This document shows positions 1-7,102 of a DNA stretch of 14,514 nt, piece by piece. A program made the translations under genes and the position numbers. Source of the stretch: Acidobacteriaceae bacterium. GTDB taxonomy: Bacteria > Acidobacteriota > Terriglobia > Terriglobales > Acidobacteriaceae. Under the pieces are notes generated by a model. That model ran no database searches and had not been told where the DNA came from. It worked only from the letters and a program-made list of their open reading frames with translations. The stretch's first letter is position 1; the number at the start of each line of letters is the position of its first letter. Location: positions 11,296 through 25,809 of the forward strand of contig PLSH01000066.1 in assembly GCA_003165095.1 (NCBI GenBank). The letters run 5' to 3'.

Positions 1-1493
1 TCCTGCCAGATGCCGGTGTTGCGGTCGCGAATGCCGGGAATCCAGTCCCAACCTTCGGCTGCGGAGAAGGTGGGGCCGTCCAGCACTTCGATGCCGCCAT
101 TTTCGCCGGGACCGGCCTTGATGGACTGCTCGTGAGCAATGCCGGGATGGGGCGACGGAGAAACACGCACCGCGAGCACGTTCTGGCCGGCGGCTGCAAC
201 CAGGCCGGTTACGTCAAACCTGCCGCGCAGGAATGCGCCAGTAAACCCACCCAGGTTCTTGCCGTTCAGCCAAACCTCGGCGGCGAAGTTGACGCCCTCA
301 AAGGTGAGCGTCAGCCTCTGGCCATGAGCTCCAGCCGGGGTTTTGAACTCCACGCGATACCAGTAATCCTGATGAGCCAGGCTCTCTGGAATGGCGAGAT
401 TGTTGAGCCCGTAGTTGGGATCGGGATAGACTCCGCGATCGATCATGGTGGTCAGCACGGTGCCGGGGACGGTGGCGGCGAGCCAATCCGGATCGGCAAA
501 GCCGGGCTTGGAAATCTGCTCTCCCGCGGCCTTGACCTGCGGCGCTGCGGCCAGTTTCCATCCGCCCGTGAGCTTCCAGGGATTGCTTCCCACCAGTTCG
601 CACTTGAGGTCTGATGGAGGCAGCGGCCTGGCGACAGGTTTTTGGATGGCGCCTTTGCCGCGCGGCATCAACGATGGATCCTGCGGAGCGCTGTATCCGG
701 CCTGGGCCCTGGTCTCTACGGGCCAGCGCTGCGAGGCCTCTTCATAGGTGGGCAGGCGGAAATCGGGCGGGGCGTCGGCGATGGCCTTGACCTGCTCGGG
801 ACCAAGCGCCTCGCGGTAGATCCTGAGCGAAGCAATCTGGCCGCCGAAGTGAGTTCCGGAGATGCCGGGGAGCGGCTGCGGAGCCATTTCGAGACGCGAC
901 GCAACGCTGCCCTGGGCAAGCGCGCTCGCGGCCACCTGCCGGCCATCGGCGTAGAGCGTGACGTGCTCGCCGTCACCCACGGCAACGGCCAGATGCCACT
1001 CCGCCGGACTGAGCGGGCTATTGCCGGAGATGAGGCGCGCGGTTCCCTGCCCCCGGCCCAGCCACAGTCCCAGGCAGTTGTCCTCGATACCGATGAAGCG
1101 GGCATCTTCCGCGCCAGGATCGCCGATGCCGGCGAGCAAAGCCGTGCCCGCAACCGGCTCAGAGGGACGAAACCAGAAAGCGAGGGTCCAGGACGCGCGG
1201 CCTGCCAACATGGGATCCGGCGATTCGGGCGGTCTCACTCCCAGGCGATCCAACAGCATCGCATCGCGGCCGTCTATCGCGGCCGGAGCCCCCAGGGTCT
1301 TGCTCAGTCCCGGCCCGTCGGGGAGAAACACCGCGTTATAGGGGCCGTAGCTCTCTCCGGGAAGCTCCTGGGCATGCGCGGGCCGGGCCTGAATCAGCAG
1401 ACCGGCGAGGAGAAATGCGGGGAGAAGAGCGTTCAGGCGGCTCGCGATTTGCTGGAATCGCCGGCTTGAGGAGGATTGATTTCGAATTTGCAT
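1..1493 (-). CDS. Secreted LamG-containing glycoside hydrolase family 2 protein (3'-truncated by window edge)
   Basis: I translated this frame directly; it stays open for 497 codons from the ATG at 1491-1493 to the left edge. Residues 1-42 look like a signal peptide: a polar/basic stretch containing SRRFQ, a hydrophobic core, then a cleavage site AHA-QE. Residues about 45-238 resemble a concanavalin A-like/LamG domain (SWTLAFWFRPSE, EWHLAVAVGDGEHVTLYADG, GGQIASLRIYREAL). Residues about 300 to the edge match the GH2 sugar-binding and jelly-roll domains (ATVPGTVLTTMIDRG, DYWYRVEF, VNFAAEVWLNGKNLG, EGWDWIPGIRDRNTGIWQ), closest in style to exo-beta-mannosidase or exo-beta-glucosaminidase members. 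The catalytic TIM barrel lies outside the window, so substrate and activity cannot be judged. Likely role: an exported exo-glycosidase acting on plant or microbial polysaccharide. No clear Shine-Dalgarno precedes the ATG. Family confidence is high, specificity low. Confidence 0.88.
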   Translation of the reverse strand, partial: MQIRNQSSSSRRFQQIASRLNALLPAFLLAGLLIQARPAHAQELPGESYGPYNAVFLPDGPGLSKTLGAPAAIDGRDAMLLDRLGVRPPESPDPMLAGRASWTLAFWFRPSEPVAGTALLAGIGDPGAEDARFIGIEDNCLGLWLGRGQGTARLISGNSPLSPAEWHLAVAVGDGEHVTLYADGRQVAASALAQGSVASRLEMAPQPLPGISGTHFGGQIASLRIYREALGPEQVKAIADAPPDFRLPTYEEASQRWPVETRAQAGYSAPQDPSLMPRGKGAIQKPVARPLPPSDLKCELVGSNPWKLTGGWKLAAAPQVKAAGEQISKPGFADPDWLAATVPGTVLTTMIDRGVYPDPNYGLNNLAIPESLAHQDYWYRVEFKTPAGAHGQRLTLTFEGVNFAAEVWLNGKNLGGFTGAFLRGRFDVTGLVAAAGQNVLAVRVSPSPHPGIAHEQSIKAGPGENGGIEVLDGPTFSAAEGWDWIPGIRDRNTGIWQ

Positions 1494-1503
1494 GGCGAGC
1501 AAT

Positions 1504-1533
1504 ATCTTAAGCGGCTGGCATCCCCTATGTCAT
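1504..1533 (-). promoter_or_regulatory. Weak candidate sigma-70 promoter for the GH2 gene
   Basis: On the minus strand ATGACA (1533-1528) and TAAGAT (1509-1504) are separated by 18 bp, matching the consensus at 5/6 and 4/6 positions. The predicted start would lie only a few bases before the ATG at 1493, which fits the absence of a Shine-Dalgarno. The matches are weak enough to be chance. Confidence 0.25.
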
Positions 1534-1679
1534 GGTTAACAATTCCAGGCTCGGCTCCACGGAAATTCGGACGATGCCTGGACCACCAGAACGATTGGTG
1601 GGGCGCATTCCGGATGACCGTTCAGGACAGAGCCATTTCGGGTTGTTGACGCCTTTAATGGAAGCGGCAGATTTTGCCG

Positions 1680-4600
1680 ATGATTTTGGAGATGAAGCGA
1701 AGCGGAGACAGGTTTCTCTGGGCGGCGGTTATCTTCGGCACGCTGCTGGGCGCGTGCATTCTTGGAGCCGCGCTGTGGCATTGGTCTCTCTTCTTCAGGC
1801 GAAACGCCATTCGCGAATTACCGGAATTGCCTGTGCATTCAATCGCTCACCTGGTGGGAGTGGTGACCTACACCGACGGACCGGGTGACCGGTTCTGGAT
1901 TGAGGATGAAACGGGAAGCACAGTTGTTCTCGCGAATCCGGATGAAGTAGGAGTCCATGTGGGAGAGACGGTGTCTCTGGATGCGACCAAGACATCGCGC
2001 TACGACCCGAATCAAGGGCCGATTAGCCTGGGCTTGTCGGAGGTTACGGTCCGGGCGTCGTCGGCTCACGTCAAATTGCCTCAACCCTTCCCTGCCATCC
2101 TGACCAAAATCCCCGGCCCGGAGAAAAACGGCACTCGCATCCAGGTGACAGGCATCCTCGAAAAGGCAGATTTGGACCTCGGGGGGCGGGCTTGGCTGTC
2201 CATTACCGATGCCGGAAGCTGGATCGAAGTGACGGTTGCCAGGCCGGACCGCGACTATTCCAAACTGATCAACGCGACGGTTCGCATCGCCGGACTTACC
2301 GAACAAGTTCGCAACTCCCAGGGGTCCGTGATTTTCAAGCTAATGTGGGTGCCTTCGGGGAGCGGACTGCAGATGGAGCAGCCGGCGCCGAAAACAAGCC
2401 CCTTGTATTCGCTGCGCGATCTCTATCGCGAGATGGGGAACGTGAGTGGCCATAGCATTCGAATACGCGGGCGGGTGGCCGCCAGCGACCCCGATTCGAT
2501 TTTGCTCGAAGACCGCTGGGGCTCTATTCTATGCCGCGTTGACCGGGCGCAGCAGTTCCCCGCCGGCACGGCCATTGACGTCACGGGTTTCCCACACCTC
2601 GACGGAATGCGGTTTGAACTTTCTCATGCGCAAGCGGTCCAAATCCCATCTGGCCAGGTCGATCGATCCGATCCGGGCAACACGCATCTGTCTCCTATCA
2701 CAACAGTGGCAGCAGTTCGCGCGCTTTCCGCTTCAGACGCGGCGCAGGCGTTGCCGCTGCGGATTGACGGCGTGATCACCTACATCGATCCACTTTGGCG
2801 CCAGGTCTTTGTTCAGGATCGAACCGGCGGCATCTTCATCAAGTATTCGGGGGCGCAGCAGGATTTGAAACAAGGTCTGCGCGTCATTGTGATCGGCATG
2901 ACCAACCCCGGTAATTTTGCTCCTGTGGTGGTGGCCCCGAGCTTGCAGGTTGAAGGTCCGGCGCCGCTTCCGGTTCCTGTCTCGGTGACTTCAGAGGACG
3001 CAGCAACGGGACTGCTCGACTCAAATTACGTGACTGTGGAGGGCGTGGTCCATCCAATTAAATTTGCCGAACAGACAAGCCATCCGATCCTTACTTTCGA
3101 GCTTTACACATCCATCGGCCAGATTCACGTTTACACCGATCCGGGGTTTCCCGACCTTCGCCAGTCGCGCCATCTTGAGGATGCAAAAGTCCGTATCAGC
3201 GGCGTTCTGGGCACGATCTTCAACTCCCGGCGTCAACTGGTTGGGTATCAGCTAATGGTCGCATCTCCTTCCCAGATTGAAGTGATTGAGCCGGGGGTTC
3301 GCGATCCATTCTCAATGGAGACCACCCCCATCGGAGCTTTGCTGCGATTCTCGCCCGGCTCCCATTTCGGCCATCGCGTCAAGGTTGCCGGCTCGGTAAC
3401 CATGGTCGGAAGCGACTTCTTCTACCTGCAGGATGCGAGTGGCGGAGTGGAGTTGCGCGGCGGCGCGCGCACTGTTCACGCCGGTGAGCGGATCGAGGCG
3501 ATCGGATACCCCGCCCTGGCAGGCAGATACTCGCCGGTCATCAGCGATGTGGAGTTTCGCCCTGTGCAAGGCAGCGGGATTATCGCTCCAAAACTCACCT
3601 CTGCTGAAGCCATTCTGCAAGGCGAATACGATTCGCAGCTGGTCACGGTGGAAGGCCGGCTGCTTGCCGCTTCGACGGAACCCGGCAACTTTAATCTCAT
3701 CCTGCAGTCCGGCGTGCGGACATTCACCGCGCAGCTAGACACCTCCGACATGGGCGCCTATCCCTTCAAATTGCAGGAAGGCAGCATGATCCGGCTCACA
3801 GGTGTCGCTTCTGCCCAGATCGATCCCGACAAGGTGTACATGCTGCTTCAGGACGACACGATCAGCTTCAAGATTCTGCTGCGTTCTCCTGAAGATATTC
3901 TTGTGGTTGGCGCCGCGCGCTTCTGGACGCCGCAGACTACGCTGGCGCTGCTGACGTTATCAACCTTATGCATGGTCGCCATCCTGGTATGGGTTGGCGT
4001 GCTGCGGAAGCGCGTGCACAGCCAGGACGCCGCTCTGCAAAAGGCCTCGCAAACGGCGCAGGCTATACGCGACCTTTCCGCTGCCATGCAGGAGGTGTCG
4101 AGCGAGGAGCGGTTCGATGCCCAGGTTTCAGTTCGCGGCAGCGAAGACATTGCCCAACTGGTGGTGGGATTCAATCAAATGCTTTCGCAACTGCTGCAAC
4201 GGGATCGCGCCAAGCGAAGCGCCGAGGAGAAATTGAAACATCAAGCCCTGGTGGATGAACTCACCGGATTGCCGAATCGCAGATTGTTGTCGGACCGGCT
4301 GTCACAAAGCCTGGCGGTAGCCCGGCGGGAGAATCGAACGGTGGGCCTGTTGTATATCGACCTGGATGGATTCAAGCTGGTTAACGACAGCCTGGGACAT
4401 GCCGCGGGCGATTTGCTGCTGGTGGAAGTGGGCAAGCGCCTGAAGTCCCGCACCCGGAAGTCCGATACTCTGGCTCGGATCGGGGGCGACGAGTTCACTG
4501 TCATTCTGAATCACCTGGAAACCAGGGAGGATGCCGAAAAAATGGCCGACAGCCTGCTTCATTCCCTGGTCAGTCCGTTTTTGATCGAGGGTCACGAGAT

Positions 4601-5567
4601 CACCATCGGCGCCAGCATCGGCATCAGTATTTTTCCCGACCAGGGCAGCGACAACGACGATCTGCTGCAACAGGCGGATAGCGCAATGTACGCAGCCAAG
4701 CGCAGCGGGAAAAACCGGATCTTTCATTTCAGCAATGATCTGTGCGTTTCAGTTCGAGAGCGATTGACACTGGAGAACGAACTCCGTCGCGCGCTTGCGA
4801 ACAAGGAGATCTGCGTCCATTACCAACCTGAATTCGACCTCGCCACGAACTCCGTGATTCGCTTCGAAGCGCTGGCCCGATGGACACACTCCAACCTGGG
4901 CGTGATTTCTCCGGCTAGCTTCATTCCGGTTGCCGAGGAATGTGGCCTGATTGTGCCTTTGGGCACCCATATTCTGGAACTCGCCTGCCGGGAGGCGCTG
5001 ACCTGGCAGGAGATCTCCGACCGCCCTGTTCAAGTCGCCGTCAACGTGTCGAGCGTTCAATTCGCACGCGAGTCGTTTGTCAGGGACATTGTCGAAGTTC
5101 TTGACCGCACCGGACTTCATCCGAGCCTTCTTCAATTGGAATTGACGGAATCTTCCACGTTGATAGGCATTCAACGCGCCGCCGCAACCATGCGCAAGCT
5201 GAAGAGCATCGGAATCGGCATCGCCATGGACGATTTCGGGAGCGGATATTCCTGTTTAAGTTATCTGCCCAAGCTCCCCTTCGACGAACTGAAGATCGAT
5301 CGCTCTTTTGTGAGCGAGCTGATGGTGAGCCTGGAAACCAGGGCGCTGGTGCAGTCCATCCTTACCCTGGCTCACAACCTGGGAATGAAAGTGGTTGTCG
5401 AGGGAATCGAGACGCCGGAGCAGTTGGCGCTGATCCGTGAATTGGGCGGGGATGAGGCGCAGGGATTCTTTCTGGGCCGGCCTGGGCCGGATCCATCGGG
5501 CAGGCTGCGCAAGCAGCGACGTTCGATGAAACATGCTCATACAGGAAAACTGGAGCCGGTCGTCTAG
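1680..5567 (+). CDS. Membrane-bound GGDEF-EAL c-di-GMP enzyme with tandem extracytoplasmic OB-like modules
   Basis: A 1295-residue inner-membrane protein predicted to make and/or hydrolyse c-di-GMP in response to an envelope signal. Order: TM1 about 12-34; about 700 extracytoplasmic residues with roughly seven repeats of the pattern 'h.v.G.V.......f.l.D..g.i.v......l..G..v.v.G' (for example HLVGVVTYTDGPGDRFWIED, PLRIDGVITYI...VFVQDRTGGIFIKY, HRVKVAGSVTMVGSDFFYLQD), read as OB-fold-like; TM2 about 752-776; a HAMP-like linker about 790-845; GGDEF with intact motif G935-F939 and RxxD inhibitory site R926-D929; EAL at 1063-1065 with EALARW, NVSSVQF, ELTES, DDFGSGYS (D1184, D1185), LKIDRSF, VEGIET and AQGFF. 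Both catalytic sites therefore look complete. Start is uncertain: TTG 1674 has the best-spaced GGAAG, while ATG 1680 and ATG 1692 are in frame. It is monocistronic, convergent with GH5 and divergent from GH2. The architecture resembles acidobacterial sensor kinases that carry the same type of periplasmic region. Confidence 0.93.
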   Translation: MILEMKRSGDRFLWAAVIFGTLLGACILGAALWHWSLFFRRNAIRELPELPVHSIAHLVGVVTYTDGPGDRFWIEDETGSTVVLANPDEVGVHVGETVSLDATKTSRYDPNQGPISLGLSEVTVRASSAHVKLPQPFPAILTKIPGPEKNGTRIQVTGILEKADLDLGGRAWLSITDAGSWIEVTVARPDRDYSKLINATVRIAGLTEQVRNSQGSVIFKLMWVPSGSGLQMEQPAPKTSPLYSLRDLYREMGNVSGHSIRIRGRVAASDPDSILLEDRWGSILCRVDRAQQFPAGTAIDVTGFPHLDGMRFELSHAQAVQIPSGQVDRSDPGNTHLSPITTVAAVRALSASDAAQALPLRIDGVITYIDPLWRQVFVQDRTGGIFIKYSGAQQDLKQGLRVIVIGMTNPGNFAPVVVAPSLQVEGPAPLPVPVSVTSEDAATGLLDSNYVTVEGVVHPIKFAEQTSHPILTFELYTSIGQIHVYTDPGFPDLRQSRHLEDAKVRISGVLGTIFNSRRQLVGYQLMVASPSQIEVIEPGVRDPFSMETTPIGALLRFSPGSHFGHRVKVAGSVTMVGSDFFYLQDASGGVELRGGARTVHAGERIEAIGYPALAGRYSPVISDVEFRPVQGSGIIAPKLTSAEAILQGEYDSQLVTVEGRLLAASTEPGNFNLILQSGVRTFTAQLDTSDMGAYPFKLQEGSMIRLTGVASAQIDPDKVYMLLQDDTISFKILLRSPEDILVVGAARFWTPQTTLALLTLSTLCMVAILVWVGVLRKRVHSQDAALQKASQTAQAIRDLSAAMQEVSSEERFDAQVSVRGSEDIAQLVVGFNQMLSQLLQRDRAKRSAEEKLKHQALVDELTGLPNRRLLSDRLSQSLAVARRENRTVGLLYIDLDGFKLVNDSLGHAAGDLLLVEVGKRLKSRTRKSDTLARIGGDEFTVILNHLETREDAEKMADSLLHSLVSPFLIEGHEITIGASIGISIFPDQGSDNDDLLQQADSAMYAAKRSGKNRIFHFSNDLCVSVRERLTLENELRRALANKEICVHYQPEFDLATNSVIRFEALARWTHSNLGVISPASFIPVAEECGLIVPLGTHILELACREALTWQEISDRPVQVAVNVSSVQFARESFVRDIVEVLDRTGLHPSLLQLELTESSTLIGIQRAAATMRKLKSIGIGIAMDDFGSGYSCLSYLPKLPFDELKIDRSFVSELMVSLETRALVQSILTLAHNLGMKVVVEGIETPEQLALIRELGGDEAQGFFLGRPGPDPSGRLRKQRRSMKHAHTGKLEPVV

Positions 5568-5577
5568 TGCCTAGACG
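5561..5577 (+). terminator. Perfect hairpin at the stop codon of the GGDEF-EAL gene
   Basis: CGTCTAG-TGC-CTAGACG forms a perfect 7-bp stem with a 3-nt loop, and the stop codon TAG is the end of the left arm. There is no T-tract, so an intrinsic terminator is only possible. It may act with the hairpin array just downstream, as a barrier to read-through into the convergent GH5 gene or as mRNA 3'-end protection. Confidence 0.4.
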
Positions 5578-5605
5578 GTATGATTTGGCAATTACCCTTG
5601 GATCA

Positions 5606-5688
5606 GCGCGGGCGGGGACGCCCGCACTACAGCCGGTCTGGAGACCGGCGCTACATTCCGGTCTGGAGACCGGCGCTACATTCCGGCG
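5606..5688. repeat. REP-like array of three hairpins with a 25-bp tandem duplication
   Basis: Three consecutive dyads lie between the convergent genes. The first is GCGGGCG-GGGA-CGCCCGC (5608-5625), a perfect 7-bp stem. The second and third are CCGGTCTGGAGACCGG at 5633-5648 and 5658-5673, each with a perfect 7-bp stem and a 2-nt loop. The last two belong to an exact 25-bp direct repeat (5633-5657 and 5658-5682) ending CGCTACATT, and a third copy starts at 5683 (CCGG). The unit following the first hairpin (CACTACAG) is a variant of the same tail. Read through, the minus strand gives an SAGLQTG/SAGVPA-type peptide that I recall from many spurious hypothetical proteins, suggesting a dispersed family. 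No transposase lies beside it. It fits a non-autonomous REP/BIME-like intergenic element. Confidence 0.75.
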
Positions 5689-5752
5689 ATACCACAATCA
5701 TTCGGTCACGGTATTACTGCCGTATTCGGCGGATTGAAAGGCGCGAATCGGA

Positions 5753-6889
5753 TCAGGCTTTGCGAAGCATATCGAGCATTTTCCGGTCGAGCTTGTGCCC
5801 TCTGAAATCTTCGTAATCGACGTCTTTGCGGCCGCTGTCGAGGACGCCGAAGGCCCCGCGCAGGTTCCAGAGCGCATTTCCCCAGCCAGCCTCTCGCCAC
5901 ACACCGAGGCAGTCAGTCATCCAGGCCAGAGCGACCGCGTGCGGGGTCTGGTTGAAGCAGCCCCACTCACCCACATGAACCTGAACACCGAGATCCGTCA
6001 GGGGCTTCCACTTATCTACATATTCCTGTTTGAGGCGGTCGCGATCCCAGACGTGTCCCTTATCGTCGGTGAGCGGCCAGGTGGGTGTTTTCATCGTCTC
6101 GTATTCGTCGAGCGGAACCCAGTTGGCGCCGTAGTGGCTGATTGATTTGGGTTTATATCCGCGCGTGCTCTGGACCAGGCCGAGGTCGGCGATCTCCAGC
6201 ACTGGCAGTTGCCCGATATCGATGCCGTCGGCAAAGATCAGCCGGCCGGGATCCTCTGCCCGAATGGCTGCGACCAGCGCGCGAACGACCTCAGCATAGC
6301 GTTCTTCGAAGTAGCCCTCGTAGGAGCGCATCTTGGGCGGCTCATTGATCAGATCGAAGGAAAGCTGCGAACTCGGCACGCCTTTATACCTGCGGGCAAA
6401 GTGCGCCCAGTGGAAGCAGGCCGCCTTCAGGGCGCGTGGGCCTTCGTCCTTGCGGCCGGTAAAAAGGTCTGCCGGTTCGAGCTCGCGGCCGTTGATGCAA
6501 TAGCCGGGAATGCGATGGAAGTTAAGGTTGATGTGGACGCCGTATTGCCTGCCGAAATCGATGACGCGATCGATTTGAGTCAACGGCTCGTCATTGATGT
6601 ACGTCCAGTCGGTGGGCTTGCCCCATATCCAATACGACAGCGGCAGGCGCGCAAAATTGAAGCCCCACTCCTGCATCAAGGCAAAATCGGACTCTTCGAA
6701 GGCTGGGCTGGTGGTATCGCCGGGCCGCCGCTGCCACTGAATATTGAAGCCGCGATAGCGCGGAATATGCTTGGCGCTTGCATCGGGAAGGCTCGTCAAC
6801 ATTGCCGATTCGCCGAAGAGGCGGTGGGCGGCAGGAGTAGCCGCAATGCCTGTGGTTGCAAGAGCAGTGAGAAAATTTCTACGATTCAT
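5753..6889 (-). CDS. Tat-exported glycoside hydrolase family 5 (cellulase/mannanase-like)
   Basis: A 378-residue retaining endo-glycosidase. The N-terminus MNRRNFLTALATTGIA is a twin-arginine signal, so the enzyme should be exported folded to the periplasm or beyond. The mature part starts near 40 (RYRGFNIQW) and is a single GH5 barrel. Visible family residues are R81 (FARLPLSYW), N182-E183 in FDLINEP as acid/base, H252-Y253 (SHYGANW), E308 in VHVGEWG as nucleophile, and W341 in ALWNLRG. Length is normal for a one-domain GH5, with no carbohydrate-binding module. The start is supported by AAGGA at 6895-6899, 5 nt before the ATG. It is divergent from the cellobiose 2-epimerase-like gene, and a promoter and operator-like palindrome lie in the shared region. 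Known GH5 activities include endo-beta-1,4-glucanase and beta-mannanase; the epimerase neighbour makes mannan or cellulose fragments likely substrates, but the specificity is inference. Confidence 0.92.
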   Translation of the reverse strand: MNRRNFLTALATTGIAATPAAHRLFGESAMLTSLPDASAKHIPRYRGFNIQWQRRPGDTTSPAFEESDFALMQEWGFNFARLPLSYWIWGKPTDWTYINDEPLTQIDRVIDFGRQYGVHINLNFHRIPGYCINGRELEPADLFTGRKDEGPRALKAACFHWAHFARRYKGVPSSQLSFDLINEPPKMRSYEGYFEERYAEVVRALVAAIRAEDPGRLIFADGIDIGQLPVLEIADLGLVQSTRGYKPKSISHYGANWVPLDEYETMKTPTWPLTDDKGHVWDRDRLKQEYVDKWKPLTDLGVQVHVGEWGCFNQTPHAVALAWMTDCLGVWREAGWGNALWNLRGAFGVLDSGRKDVDYEDFRGHKLDRKMLDMLRKA

Positions 6890-6938
6890 CGCCGTCCTTC
6901 ACTCTGCGATGCCACGGGGAGAAGGCGTCACCTTGGAA

Positions 6939-6974
6939 ACAGGGGTTGATGGTAACGAAACCATAACCCCCTGT
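6939..6974. promoter_or_regulatory. Imperfect palindrome, candidate LacI-type operator in the GH5/epimerase divergent region
   Basis: ACAGGGGTTGATGGT (6939-6953) and ACCATAACCCCCTGT (6960-6974) pair at 13 of 15 positions around AACGAA. The inner core ATGGTAACGAAACCAT (6949-6964) has a central CG and TGGT/ACCA arms, which is the general layout of LacI/GalR operators. It overlaps the -10 and spacer of the GH5 promoter, so a bound regulator would block that promoter. No LacI-family gene is in the window. It could instead form an RNA hairpin, but it lies upstream of the predicted GH5 start. Confidence 0.5.
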
Positions 6975-6977
6975 CAA
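6949..6977 (-). promoter_or_regulatory. Sigma-70 promoter for the GH5 gene
   Basis: On the minus strand a perfect TTGACA (6977-6972) is followed after exactly 17 bp by TACCAT (6954-6949), 4/6 to the -10 consensus. The predicted start near 6942 gives a leader of about 52 nt carrying the AAGGA ribosome-binding site. The -10 and spacer are covered by the palindrome at 6939-6974. Confidence 0.6.
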
Positions 6978-7054
6978 GACGCCGTTTCATTCCGCAAACG
7001 GAGGGGGGTGGTTGTGGCCTGCGAGTAGCCGTATGTCGGACTCCATGTGCCATG

Positions 7055-7063
7055 TGCTAGGAT
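7055..7063 (+). promoter_or_regulatory. Possible extended -10 for the epimerase gene
   Basis: TGCTAGGAT reads as an extended -10 (TG-N-TAGGAT). No good -35 sits 16-18 bp upstream. It would place transcription initiation near 7070, giving a leader of about 33 nt before the ATG at 7103. Rest of the 6890-7102 intergenic stretch: apart from the GH5 promoter and palindrome I see nothing else in it. Confidence 0.25.
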
Positions 7064-7102
7064 TCTCCGCTAAACAATGGTATGGGGGATTGTGCCGTGC
7101 AA

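Noticed and set aside
642..1469. 275-residue plus-strand open frame
   Set aside because: It is antisense to the LamG-GH2 gene, which has a signal peptide and family motifs in the other strand; the plus-strand product has low-complexity composition.
5362..5697. 111-residue minus-strand open frame containing SAGLQTG and SAGVPA
   Set aside because: It runs through the REP-like array and the 3' end of the GGDEF-EAL gene; the peptide is a by-product of the repeat.
6209..6949. 246-residue plus-strand open frame
   Set aside because: Antisense to the GH5 gene, whose catalytic motifs are complete.
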